A DNA stretch of 64,000 nt from contig NC_007901.1 of the NCBI RefSeq assembly GCF_000013605.1, forward strand, positions 62,001 to 126,000, read 5' to 3'. Every line of letters begins with the position of its first letter. Position 1 is the stretch's first letter. Under the pieces are notes generated by a model that did not search any database, had not been told where the DNA came from, and saw only the letters and a program-made list of their open reading frames with translations. Source of the stretch: Rhodoferax ferrireducens T118 (GTDB taxonomy: Bacteria > Pseudomonadota > Gammaproteobacteria > Burkholderiales > Burkholderiaceae_C). A program made the position numbers and the translations under genes. This document shows, piece after piece, positions 25,333 through 34,010 of this stretch.

Positions 25333-25740
25333 TCAGTGCAAGCTTGCTTTGCTGGGCGGTAGCTTGGCTCTGATCTGATGCACGAGCTCAGCGAGCGCGT
25401 CATCTTTATTCAAGCGGCCCAGTGGGCTGCTTCCGCCAAGCAACAGGGCGCCAGAGGGGTCCAGCACCCGGTAGTGAAGCATCAGTCCGTTGCGGCGAAG
25501 GGGGTCTTCGCTCATTTCCATTTTCAAGAACTGGCTGTCGTAGACGACTTTGCCGGATTCCCGAAATGGCAGGTTGTCTGCGGTAACCGGGTTGCTGCCC
25601 GCAAGAGGTCCGATTTCCTGGACTACTTTTTGGAGAAACGTCGGTCCCTCGAACAGGAAACAGAATTTGCGGGTTTCATGCGCCTGGCTCATTCCGCCGA
25701 TGCGGGTGTTCAAAAGCGCTTGAGGTATCTTGTAAATCAT
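25333..25740 (-). CDS. Hypothetical protein, 135 aa
   Basis: ATG at 25740 with GGAGG 6 nt upstream (MIYKIPQALL...). Soluble, mixed alpha/beta. No family recognised. Middle of a leftward group of small genes. Confidence 0.6.
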   Translation of the reverse strand: MIYKIPQALLNTRIGGMSQAHETRKFCFLFEGPTFLQKVVQEIGPLAGSNPVTADNLPFRESGKVVYDSQFLKMEMSEDPLRRNGLMLHYRVLDPSGALLLGGSSPLGRLNKDDALAELVHQIRAKLPPSKASLH

Positions 25741-25806
25741 GAGAGCCTCCTTGACGAGCTCGCACGGCCCTGAGGCCACGCAAGCCTCATGGGTTGTTGT
25801 TGAGAG

Positions 25807-26130
25807 TCAGTAGTTGCGGGAGTGACTGGAAATCACTGAGTAAACGCGACCACCTCGATGTTTGACCGTGACGCGCGCTCCTTTGCATCCGCAGCAATCG
25901 CGCGAGTGCCAGCATTGGTCTGTGAATGCATCCTGGAGCGTCTGCTTCAGAGCAGCGATGGCCATGGGTTTGTTGATCCGCGGGTCGACAACCGCCAGAC
26001 GGTGGTAAGTCCCCATGTCATCAAACCCGTTGCCGGGAGCGATGACTTTTGGTGCGAGCAGCTTGGCCGTGCCACGAGGCTGCAGATCATCGTCGGCGTC
26101 ACGGGTGTGAATTGCGATAACGTTTGCCAT
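25807..26130 (-). CDS. Hypothetical protein, 107 aa
   Basis: Contains a Cys/His-rich stretch QCWHSRDCCGCKGARVTVKHRGG (in part; residues ~73-92) that may bind a metal. Starts 9 nt after the preceding gene's stop, so it is cotranscribed. No family recognised. Confidence 0.6.
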   Translation of the reverse strand: MANVIAIHTRDADDDLQPRGTAKLLAPKVIAPGNGFDDMGTYHRLAVVDPRINKPMAIAALKQTLQDAFTDQCWHSRDCCGCKGARVTVKHRGGRVYSVISSHSRNY

Positions 26131-26139
26131 GCCAATGAA

Positions 26140-26427
26140 TCAATGAAATTGCACAGGTGGTGAACGCTTCACAAAGGAGAGCATGACGCGCCGAAAGCTG
26201 CCTTCCTGGGAGCCAGAAAAGGCTTGCCCGCGGTAGGCGCAGTCTTCGATCACGCCATCGATCGAAAAACCGTAGTCGGTGGGTGTCAGTTTGCATTGCG
26301 CCGGCATTGCAGTGACCGGCACGTCCAGGTAATACGCAGTTGCGACCGGGTTCTCGATGCCACCATCGTTTAGACGGGCCGGAGTTTGTCCATGCAGCAG
26401 GTGAGCTGCCGCAAAAATGATGTTCAT
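26140..26427 (-). CDS. Hypothetical protein, 95 aa
   Basis: ATG at 26427 with GGAG 7 nt upstream; first gene of the leftward group 26427-25333, behind leader copy 9. A mildly hydrophobic N-terminus but no clear signal peptide. No family recognised. Confidence 0.6.
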   Translation of the reverse strand: MNIIFAAAHLLHGQTPARLNDGGIENPVATAYYLDVPVTAMPAQCKLTPTDYGFSIDGVIEDCAYRGQAFSGSQEGSFRRVMLSFVKRSPPVQFH

Positions 26428-26568
26428 GATGAATCTCCAAAAGGAAAGACACCACAGGTGCGTGAAAAGCATGCGCCAGGGTGCGCATGTTCGGAATGGA
26501 ATATCCCGATGCGCCCGTGGCGGTTGATTTTGTCCGCAAGGACAGAGATTGCTGTTTAAGCAGCTGGT

Positions 26569-26600
26569 TTGAAATGCCGCCACGCTGTGAGTGGGCGACG
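26569..26600 (-). promoter_or_regulatory. Recurrent leader hairpin element, copy 9
   Basis: On the minus strand, GTCGCC pairs with GGCGGC with an inner CAC/GTG helix, then ATTTCAA. About 38 nt upstream, TGTGCTAAATT resembles an extended -10. It leads gene 26427-26140. Confidence 0.75.
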
Positions 26601-26989
26601 AACGGACAGATTTCTCTGTAGGTTCCTCAATTTAGCACAAATTCGCCTGAAAAGTCCAGGGGAAGCCCTGGCCAATGGGGTATTCGCCTGTGCGATGGAC
26701 TGTATTTCCACACCGGAATGAGCCCGAAACCGATATTTGAGCCAATATGGTAAGTGTGTTGACCGTGTCGAGATGGCGATCAACATGGATGAGTCACAGC
26801 TCCCCACGACTCAACAAATCGAGCAATTTCTTTACGCCAGTGCCGAAGTCACGTTTACGGGCCACGGCGGCGAGCTGAAACATGACGCGCACAACGGGCC
26901 CTTCATGACCACGGCGATGTGCGCTGTGAGTGCTTGGCCAAGCTGTCTGCTTCGCACTGGTAGCCGGCGCTGCATCTATCATCGCGGGC
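26601..26989. other. Divergent intergenic region
   Basis: 389 bp between the leftward small-gene group and the rightward restriction-modification gene. Apart from the promoter-like sequence for copy 9, I see no feature I can support. Short frames here overlap the real start at 26990 and look non-coding. Confidence 0.3.
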
Positions 26990-29900
26990 ATGGATAAAAA
27001 GAATACAACAGCGGCGTTCATTAAAAGCTGGCAGGGAGTTGCAGCAAGCGAACTGGCCACCGCTCAGAGTTTCGTCATGGACTTTTGCGAGTTACTGGGG
27101 GTCGCAAAACCGCACGCAACACCCGAGCAGGAATACATGTTTGAGCGTCCAGTGACCTTCGCGCATGGGGACGGTTCCAACAGCGCCGGTCGTATTGACT
27201 GCTACAGGCGCGGTCACTTCGTGCTGGAAGCCAAGAAGCTACGGGCGGGAGCCCATACCAAGGGTTTCGACGACGGCCTGCTTCGCGCCCGCAGTCAAGG
27301 CGAGGCTTACGCGCGCGCTTTACCCGCAGCGGATGGTCGCCCGCCCTTTGTGCTGGTAGTTGATGTTGGCACCGTCATCGAGGTCTATGCCGAGTTCAGT
27401 CGAAGCGGCGGTACCTACACACCGTTCCCGGATCCGCGCAGCCATCGCATTGCACTGGCCGATTTGGCGCGGCCCGAGATACTGGAGCGGCTGCGTCGCA
27501 TTTGGGTCGACCCGGAAAGCCTCAACCCGGCACGCATCAGCGCCGAAGTCACCCGCAAGGTTGCACAACGCCTGGCGTTGCTGGCCCGCTCACTTGAGCA
27601 GGCGGGCCAGTCGGCCCAACACGTTGCGGCCTACCTCACGCGTTGTCTGTTCAGCATGTTTGCCGAAGACGTCGCGCTTCTGCCTCAAGGCGCTTTTTTG
27701 GGTCTGTTGCAAACCCACCGGAAAGACCCAGCGGCACTGCAGCAGATGTTGCGCATCTTGTGGGCTGACATGGATATTGGCGGCTTCTCGGCCGCGCTGG
27801 TCAAGCCGGTACTCAAGTTCAATGGCAAGCTTTTCAAGGGTGCGAACGTCGACGGCTACAGTTTGCTCCTGACGACCGAACAAATCGACCTGCTGATTTT
27901 GGCGGCGCAGGCGAACTGGCGCGAAGTTGAGCCTGCCATTTTCGGCACACTGCTGGAGCGTGCGCTGGACCCGGCTGAACGCCATGCCTTGGGCGCCCAC
28001 TACACCCCGCGGGCCTATGTGGAGCGCTTGGTATTGCCTACGGTGATGGAGCCATTGCGCGCAGAGTGGGCCAATGCCCAGGCGGCGGCGCTGCTGCTGG
28101 CCCACGAAGCCGCAACGCTGGAAGCGAATCCGCCTGCAGTCAAAACCAAAAAAGACTTCTTAGCCCTGGACCGCCACAGCGCATCCGTGCGCGGCAAGTG
28201 GCGCGATGCCCGCCAACAGGTCAAGGACTTTCATCACCGCCTGTGCACACTGCGCGTTCTGGACCCTGCCTGCGGTAGTGCCAACTTTTTGTATGTCACG
28301 CTGGAACACCTCAAGCGCTTGGAAGGTGAGGTTCTTAACCAGCTCAGTGCCTTGGGCGATACGCAGGACTCTTTAGACCTGGGCCGTGAGACTGTGAACC
28401 TGCAACAGTTGCGTGGTATTGAACTGAACGAGCGTGCTGCTGCCCTCGCAGAATTGGTTCTTTGGATTGGATACCTGCAATGGCATATTCGGTCCTTCGG
28501 CAATGCCGGCGTTGCCGAGCCCGTGGTGCATGACTACGGCAACATCGAGCATCGGGACGCCGTGCTGGACTACGACCGCGTGGAGCCGATGACGGACGAG
28601 GCCGGTAGCCCGATAATGCGCTGGGATGGCGTGACCACCAAGACCCACCCGGTGACGGGGCAGCAGGTGCCGGACGATGCTGCACAGGTGGTTCAATGGC
28701 GCTATATCAACCCACGGCAGGCGCAATGGCCGGTCGTTGACTTCATTGTGGGCAATCCACCATTCATTGGCGCGGGAGCCATGCGCGGCGCATTGGGTGA
28801 GGGTTACGTGGATGCCTTGCGTGGCGCATGGCCCAAAGTACCAGAGAGCGCGGACTTCGTCATGTACTGGTGGCATCGCGCCGCCGAAATGGTGAGTGCT
28901 GGGCAGGTGCAGCGTTTTGGTTTCATCACTACCAATAGTTTGCGCCAAACCTTCAACCGACGCGTGGTGCAGACGGCGTTAACTGATGGCCTGTCTCTGC
29001 TGTTTGCCGTGCCTGACCATCCGTGGGTGGACAGTGCCAATGGCGCAGCGGTGCGCATTGCCATGACCGTGGCGGGTGCCGGTCAGAGCGACGGAAAGTT
29101 GCTGACGGTTCAAAGCGAGCAAGTGAGCGAGCACGGCGAAGTGCAGGTGGACATGGCGCAGACCGTGGGCTTAATACATCCCGACCTTCGAATTGGTGCA
29201 AATGTTGCTGCATCCGTTGGCATGCGCTCAAACATGGACTTGAGTAACAGAGGTGTGCAGCTTTTTGGAGCAGGGTTCATTGTCAGCCCAGAAGAAGCAG
29301 CAGCCCTCGGCTTGGGGAGCGTGGCGGGCCTTGAGAAACATGTTCGCCAGTACCGCAACGGGCGCGACCTGACCAGCACACCGCGTGGCGCGATGGTTAT
29401 CGACATGTTTGGGCTGGGTGTTAATGACGTTCGGGCGAAGTACCCCGCTGCCTATCAGTGGCTGTTGGAGCGCGTCAAACCGGAACGTGACCAGAACAAC
29501 CGTGCGACTTACCGCAACAATTGGTGGTTCTTTGGAGAGCCACGACGAGTGTTGCGTCATCAGCTCAATGGTTTGTCGCGCTACATCGCGACCGTGGAGA
29601 CGGCCAAACACCGGGTATTCCAATTCTTGGATATCAGCGTTCTGCCTGATAACAAGCTGGTTGCCATCGCTTTGAGCGATGCCCTTCAACTTGGGGTGCT
29701 CTCCAGCGCCGCGCACGTTGCATGGGCGGTGGCGGCAGGCAGCACGTTAGAAGACCGTCCGGTCTACGTGAAAACCACCTGCTTTGAAAGGTTCCCATTC
29801 CCCGGCGAGGACACAGGGCTAACCCCTCAGTTGACAGAGCGCATTCGTAGTCTGGCAGAGCAATTGGATGCCCACCGCAAATCCCGTCAAGCCGCCCACA

Positions 29901-30502
29901 GCACCGTGACCATCACGGGCCTGTACAACGTGCTGGATAAGCTGCGCAGTGGCGAGACTTTGACCGCCGCCGAGAGAAATTTAAACGACAACGGCTTGGT
30001 AGGCGTGCTGCGCAGCCTGCACGACGAGCTGGACGCTGCGGTGCTGTCTGCTTACGGCTGGGGTGACCTGTCATTGCCAGCCGATACGGATGCACTGCTG
30101 CTGCGCCTGGTGGAGCTGAACACCAGGCGAGCCAATGAAGAAGCTGCGGGCCTTGTGCGTTGGTTGCGGGCAGACTTCCAGAGCGGCACGGGGCAAGGTG
30201 AGCAAACCTCCATTGAAGGTGCGACCGAAGCCGACGAGGACGGTGACGCGGTCAAGCCAGTGGCAGCCAAAGTTGCTGTTGCGCAGAAGCCGTGGCCTAG
30301 CGGGTTGGCAGACCAAATCAAGGCCGTGGCCGACATACTGGCAGATTCCGGTACGAGTCTCGACCTTGACGGCCTTGCATCGCGCTTCAGCAACAAGGGG
30401 CGTTGCCGTGAACGCATTCCAATCATCTTGGATGCCCTGGTCGCCATTGGGCGAGCGCGCGTGCAGTCTGATGGCCGATGGATAGATTCAGGTTTCAACT
30501 GA
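26990..30502 (+). CDS. MmeI-like fused restriction-methylation enzyme (type IIG/IIL)
   Basis: 1170 aa. The N-terminal nuclease has D70 and E80xK82 (GRID... LEAKK), the PD-(D/E)XK pattern of MmeI. A helical spacer to ~400 follows. The N6-adenine methyltransferase has motif I DPACGSANF (~425-433) and motif IV NPPF at 589-592. The target-recognition part follows (~700-1000) with a variable C-terminus. Such single-chain enzymes methylate one strand of their site and cut at a fixed distance. ATG at 26990 has a weak site. A phage-type integrase gene converges on it from 30545, suggesting acquisition as a cassette. Confidence 0.85.
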   Translation: MDKKNTTAAFIKSWQGVAASELATAQSFVMDFCELLGVAKPHATPEQEYMFERPVTFAHGDGSNSAGRIDCYRRGHFVLEAKKLRAGAHTKGFDDGLLRARSQGEAYARALPAADGRPPFVLVVDVGTVIEVYAEFSRSGGTYTPFPDPRSHRIALADLARPEILERLRRIWVDPESLNPARISAEVTRKVAQRLALLARSLEQAGQSAQHVAAYLTRCLFSMFAEDVALLPQGAFLGLLQTHRKDPAALQQMLRILWADMDIGGFSAALVKPVLKFNGKLFKGANVDGYSLLLTTEQIDLLILAAQANWREVEPAIFGTLLERALDPAERHALGAHYTPRAYVERLVLPTVMEPLRAEWANAQAAALLLAHEAATLEANPPAVKTKKDFLALDRHSASVRGKWRDARQQVKDFHHRLCTLRVLDPACGSANFLYVTLEHLKRLEGEVLNQLSALGDTQDSLDLGRETVNLQQLRGIELNERAAALAELVLWIGYLQWHIRSFGNAGVAEPVVHDYGNIEHRDAVLDYDRVEPMTDEAGSPIMRWDGVTTKTHPVTGQQVPDDAAQVVQWRYINPRQAQWPVVDFIVGNPPFIGAGAMRGALGEGYVDALRGAWPKVPESADFVMYWWHRAAEMVSAGQVQRFGFITTNSLRQTFNRRVVQTALTDGLSLLFAVPDHPWVDSANGAAVRIAMTVAGAGQSDGKLLTVQSEQVSEHGEVQVDMAQTVGLIHPDLRIGANVAASVGMRSNMDLSNRGVQLFGAGFIVSPEEAAALGLGSVAGLEKHVRQYRNGRDLTSTPRGAMVIDMFGLGVNDVRAKYPAAYQWLLERVKPERDQNNRATYRNNWWFFGEPRRVLRHQLNGLSRYIATVETAKHRVFQFLDISVLPDNKLVAIALSDALQLGVLSSAAHVAWAVAAGSTLEDRPVYVKTTCFERFPFPGEDTGLTPQLTERIRSLAEQLDAHRKSRQAAHSTVTITGLYNVLDKLRSGETLTAAERNLNDNGLVGVLRSLHDELDAAVLSAYGWGDLSLPADTDALLLRLVELNTRRANEEAAGLVRWLRADFQSGTGQGEQTSIEGATEADEDGDAVKPVAAKVAVAQKPWPSGLADQIKAVADILADSGTSLDLDGLASRFSNKGRCRERIPIILDALVAIGRARVQSDGRWIDSGFN

Positions 30503-30544
30503 GAGTTGCCCACTGCACAACGGAGCTAACTGGATAGTCCGTCC

Positions 30545-31786
30545 TCAGAGATAGAACTCGCCGGGTTCCTTGGTGCGGTTGTCTTCAATGCGTTCGAGAG
30601 CATCGCGCCTTTTACGATTATCAGCGTGGTGATACATCTGTGAAGTGGTGTTGATGCTGGCGTGGCCCAAGCGGTCGGCAGCATCCCTGATCGGGTACTC
30701 GGCATTGATGGCCTCAGAGGCACCGCTGTGTCTGAACCAGTGCGGTGAAATGTTGCGGATGCTCTCAATCAGTTGTTCATGCTCGTCCAGCGGAAGTTCA
30801 GTGCCTTCGCGCTCGAGGCGCGCGGCGGTGGCCTCTGCGACGAGCTTGACCTCGCGGTAGATGGAAGTCGAGGTGCAAGGCTTGTTCGGAGTGCGGCCTT
30901 TGCCAGGCCGGATCGGGAGAATAGCCGGCTGATCCTCCATGACAGCAAGGAGGGACGGCAGCTCGTTATGCATCCGGTATTGGCTCAGCTCCATGATCAC
31001 ACCGCTGGTTACTTCGAAGGATCGTTCTTTGCGGCCTTTCCCAACGACGGTCAGGGTCCAGATGTTGTGATGCTTCTTGAAGGAGGACATCTTGATCGAC
31101 GACGCCTCGGCCAGCCTGATCCATAACCCGTAGAGCATGACAATGATCCAGCGCCGGCGGGCCGCTCGCAACAACTTCTCTTTGTCTGTGGCTTCGAGTC
31201 TGGATATTTCGATGGTCACAAGCATTTCGGCGTACACGCGCGGTGAAAAATGACGCGATACCTTGTGGACGCGGTGGTCCATTAGCCGTGACAACCGCAA
31301 CGTAGGGTTGTGTCTGACGTAGGCTTCGCTCCCGGAATCGATGGACTTGCCAAGAAACGTATAAAGCGCCGAAACCGAAGACAGCGCATGCGCCATGGAA
31401 CGGGGAAGATGCTCTTTCAGGAAAGGCTGGCTGGTCAGCCGATATTTGGTCAGCAAGTGCCCAGGAAGGACGGTAGGTTGGAACGGTTGGTCCTCGGAGC
31501 CTCGCTTGTCTTCCGGGCGGCCCAGGGCCAGAAGGTAGGTCTGTACGTCGTCTTCTGAAGCTACTTGAAGGTGTGATGACTGAGTAGGTCCACGTCGAAA
31601 TTCGAGCCACGCCAGCCAGCGCTTGCCCTCCTTGAAATAGGTTCTGAATGTGTTCGGACTGCGCAGCTTGTAAATCGCCAGCCACTGCCCCATCGCCTGG
31701 GCATCCGCTGAGATCGGGGCGTTGCCCTGACCTACGGCCGGAAGCTGGAAATCAAAGCCATCAGAGCGCGCGATTTCCGAGTTCAT
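30545..31786 (-). CDS. Tyrosine recombinase / integrase, 413 aa
   Basis: All catalytic residues are present: R224 (LWIRLAEAS), K250 (VVGKGRKER), H349xxR352 (HWFRHSGAS), H375 (LGHASINTT) and nucleophile Y385 (SQMYHH). The N-terminal SAM-like core-binding domain is at ~30-150. It probably moves or resolves DNA, perhaps the neighbouring restriction-modification gene or plasmid multimers. Its start overlaps the stop of the upstream gene by ATGA, so the two are coupled. Confidence 0.9.
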   Translation of the reverse strand: MNSEIARSDGFDFQLPAVGQGNAPISADAQAMGQWLAIYKLRSPNTFRTYFKEGKRWLAWLEFRRGPTQSSHLQVASEDDVQTYLLALGRPEDKRGSEDQPFQPTVLPGHLLTKYRLTSQPFLKEHLPRSMAHALSSVSALYTFLGKSIDSGSEAYVRHNPTLRLSRLMDHRVHKVSRHFSPRVYAEMLVTIEISRLEATDKEKLLRAARRRWIIVMLYGLWIRLAEASSIKMSSFKKHHNIWTLTVVGKGRKERSFEVTSGVIMELSQYRMHNELPSLLAVMEDQPAILPIRPGKGRTPNKPCTSTSIYREVKLVAEATAARLEREGTELPLDEHEQLIESIRNISPHWFRHSGASEAINAEYPIRDAADRLGHASINTTSQMYHHADNRKRRDALERIEDNRTKEPGEFYL

Positions 31787-32127
31787 TGCGCTTTGTCCGA
31801 GCCAAGAAAGTCAAGCAACTGCTTGTTCGGAAATTTTTCGGCAATCGTGTCTGCATCCAACGCGGTCTTCCCGGCTTCTTCTGACTGTTTCTTGCAGGCC
31901 GTGGCTTGATCGCTGACTGAATACTTTGTCAGACAATCGGAGAGATGCACGGCGCTCAGGGTAGCGCTTGCACGCAAGGCTTCCTGGCCTTGCTCGATCA
32001 TCAAGGTGTAGCCGCGAGCCATACCCGCAAGCACGAGCGCGAGGATGATGAGGACCTGGGCCTTGTACCAAAGAGATTCGCGGGTGGTCAGATTGCCGCC
32101 GTCCTGGGCACTGGATGTGGTTTTCAT
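31783..32127 (-). CDS. Single-pass membrane protein, 114 aa
   Basis: Membrane segment at ~24-44 (AQVLIILALVLAGMARGYTL), then a Cys-containing tail (DCLTKYSVSDQATACKKQ). ATG at 32127 is chosen; a GTG nine codons upstream follows an odd short repeat of AAACAG/GAAACA. Translationally coupled to the integrase, an unusual partner. Confidence 0.55.
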   Translation of the reverse strand: MKTTSSAQDGGNLTTRESLWYKAQVLIILALVLAGMARGYTLMIEQGQEALRASATLSAVHLSDCLTKYSVSDQATACKKQSEEAGKTALDADTIAEKFPNKQLLDFLGSDKAQ

Positions 32128-32289
32128 TGTTTCTGTTTCTGTTTTTGTTTGCACGACATCATGATGCGGTGTGGTCTATGGTTTGGCAAGTTTTTAGACA
32201 CCTGCGAACGGTTGCAACCCATGGACAACACCTTTTGGACTATGCCTGCGTCAAGGAATGCGGGCGGCTGTCGAGGTGTCGCTGCCTCG

Positions 32290-32381
32290 CGCTATGCTTG
32301 TGAATGTGAAACTATGAATCGGTTCATAATTGGGCAAAGATAACAGATAACGTTATCTCTGTTATCTGTTACCTGTTATCT
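32290..32381 (+). promoter_or_regulatory. Promoter and multi-palindrome operator of kfrA-like gene
   Basis: Five copies of a GATAAC/GTTATC core lie at 32338-32381: AGATAACAG (32338-32346), the palindrome AGATAACGTTATCT (32345-32358), CTGTTATCT (32359-32367) and again at 32373-32381. Just upstream is ATGAA-TCGG-TTCAT and a CATAAT -10 candidate. KfrA proteins repress their own gene, so this is the likely operator. Confidence 0.7.
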
Positions 32382-32408
32382 TTTCAATCGATATTTTGGG
32401 AATCACTG

Positions 32409-33265
32409 ATGAGCAAGCTAATTACCCCCGAGTCCGTGGCGACTGCCGCCCAAAGCATCGTTGACCGGGGAGGGCGTGTTTCTGTTCGTTCGGTCATTGA
32501 CGAACTAGGTGGTGGCTCACCAAACGCGGTCTCGCCATTGATCAATGAGTGGAAGGCGAGTCGGTCTACTTCGTTGCCAGTACCGGATATAGCCATCAAC
32601 CCAGCGATTATCCAGCTCATTGCCCGGCAGGTATCCATAGCGTCTGTCGAAGCCGCCAGAGAGGCCGATACACGGGCCGCTGAGGTCATTGCCGATGCCG
32701 AAGTCATCGCCGCAGCGGGCAGGGCGGCAGAGGACTTGGTTGCACGGCTGCAAGTCGCGCTCAATGGAGCCAATGAGCGAGTTCAACAGCAAACGGGCAG
32801 TTGGATGAACGAGCGCTCGAGATTAAGCAAGTCCGACAGGATTGTGCCGAGCAAGTTGCCTTGTCGCAGGGCAGGGCGCAGAGTGAGCGCGAGACAGCCG
32901 AAGCGGTGCGCCAGGACCTCGTGCGGGCGCAAATTCGAGTGGAAGGGGTGCCCCGGCTGGAAGCGGAGAACGCCACTCTACAGGATCGGCTGCGCGAGAT
33001 TGAGAATGCGGTCGCAGCGGCGCGACAAGCGGAGGCGGTGGCCACAGCCAAACAAGAGGCCGAATCCGTTCGGGCTACAGAGTGCCTGGGACGAGAAAAG
33101 CTGGCGCTGGCGCACATTCAGCGGCTCGAAGCAGGTTTGGACGAGTCGCGGTTGCGTGAGCGAGCAATGATCGACCGCTCACAGCAGTTGGAGCGAGACC
33201 TGGTAGCGGCGCAGTCCAATCTTGCCCTGCTCAAGGGGCCGGCCGCCCTGGTTTCACATGGCTAA
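32409..33265 (+). pseudogene. kfrA-like plasmid DNA-binding protein, frameshifted
   Basis: The first frame encodes the KfrA N-terminal helix-turn-helix (TPESVATAAQSIVDRGGRVS..GGGSPNAVSPLINEW) and the start of the coiled coil to ~residue 130, then drifts into Arg-rich nonsense. The coiled coil continues in another frame from ~32800 (LDERALEIKQVRQD..) to 33265. One missing G in the CGGGC at ~32793-32797 would join them. Intact KfrA regulates plasmid genes and forms a nucleoid-associated filament. This is either a real mutation or a sequencing error; programmed slippage is not supported. Confidence 0.7.
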
Positions 33266-33554
33266 TGGCGCTGGCTCAGTTCTGACGCTCATTGCGTGGT
33301 ACGTCCTGGCCAGCCTGATTACGCTTGGCGTTTATGCGAAGGACAAGCGCGCGGCCCAAGCGGGTCAGTGGCGAACGCCGGAATCCACGCTCCATCTTTT
33401 GTCTTTGGCCGGTGGGTGGCCGGGGGCCTTGGTCGCCTTGCGATTTCTCCGGCACAAGACGAAGAAGCAGGCTTTCCAATGGGTGCTGGGGCTCACCGTT
33501 TTCGCCAATATGGGTGCGCTTCTTTGGCTGTTGACTGGATTTGACTCAGTGTGA
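33258..33554 (+). CDS. DUF1294 membrane protein, 98 aa
   Basis: ATG at 33258 overlaps the kfrA-like stop by 8 nt. Membrane segments ~7-26 and ~75-93; conserved DUF1294 signature YAKDKRAAQAGQWRTPE, then LLSLAGGWPGALVA and RHKTKKQAF. An inner-membrane family of unknown function, usually fused to or near cold-shock-type proteins. Confidence 0.85.
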   Translation: MANGAGSVLTLIAWYVLASLITLGVYAKDKRAAQAGQWRTPESTLHLLSLAGGWPGALVALRFLRHKTKKQAFQWVLGLTVFANMGALLWLLTGFDSV

Positions 33555-33637
33555 GCGAGACAAACCGGCAGGCGAAGTCCTGCGTCGGGTTTTGGCATTT
33601 GGTCCAGCTCAAAACACTCAAAAACCTCATAAGTTGC

Positions 33638-33643
33638 TATACT
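33638..33643 (+). promoter_or_regulatory. -10 box TATACT
   Basis: TTGCTATACTGA; the same CTATACTGA occurs at 41858-41866 at nearly the same distance from leader copy 11. Start of transcription is expected at ~33650, about 20 nt before the hairpin. Confidence 0.6.
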
Positions 33644-33670
33644 GAAGTCACTTTTCGCTCTGGCGAGATT

Positions 33671-33695
33671 CGTTGACTGCGCGTCAGCATTTCAA
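33671..33695 (+). promoter_or_regulatory. Recurrent leader hairpin element, copy 10
   Basis: GTTGAC pairs with GTCAGC around TGCGC, then ATTTCAA. Both arms differ from the GTCGCC/GGCGGC copies, yet pairing is kept. A second hairpin, ACCGGGA-CTAC-TCCCGGT, follows at ~33709-33726. Confidence 0.8.
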
Positions 33696-34010
33696 TTCAT
33701 TTGACCTGACCGGGACTACTCCCGGTATCCGCGGTCGATTCTTTGTCATTTTCAATGACGAGAAAAAAGGCAATTCAGAAACCGAAAACGTGAGTTCTGC
33801 ACTCAGCAGACGCGTGGGCAATCCACGCGCAACTAACCTGTTGACGCTCAACTGCTGGCGCTGGAAACTGTTTTGGCGCGGCTTGAATCCGAGCTGCCCT
33901 CTCGAATCGAAGCCCCATGCTGCGCAAGCAGCGGCGGCAAATTAATCAATCACCCTGCGGGTTTTGCCCGTCGGGCAGAACTCATTGGGTCAAATCAAAA
34001 AGGACTCCCA
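33696..34010 (+). other. Long leader before gene 34011
   Basis: 315 bp with the ACCGGGA/TCCCGGT hairpin and CTGCGGG..CCCGTCGGGCAG hairpin-prone sequence. Frames here overlap each other and lack ribosome sites; I find no gene I can support. Confidence 0.35.

Noticed and set aside
32790..32800. Programmed -1 frameshift in the kfrA-like gene
   Set aside because: AAACGGG looks like a slippery heptamer, but it is in the wrong phase relative to the zero frame, and no downstream structure stands out.
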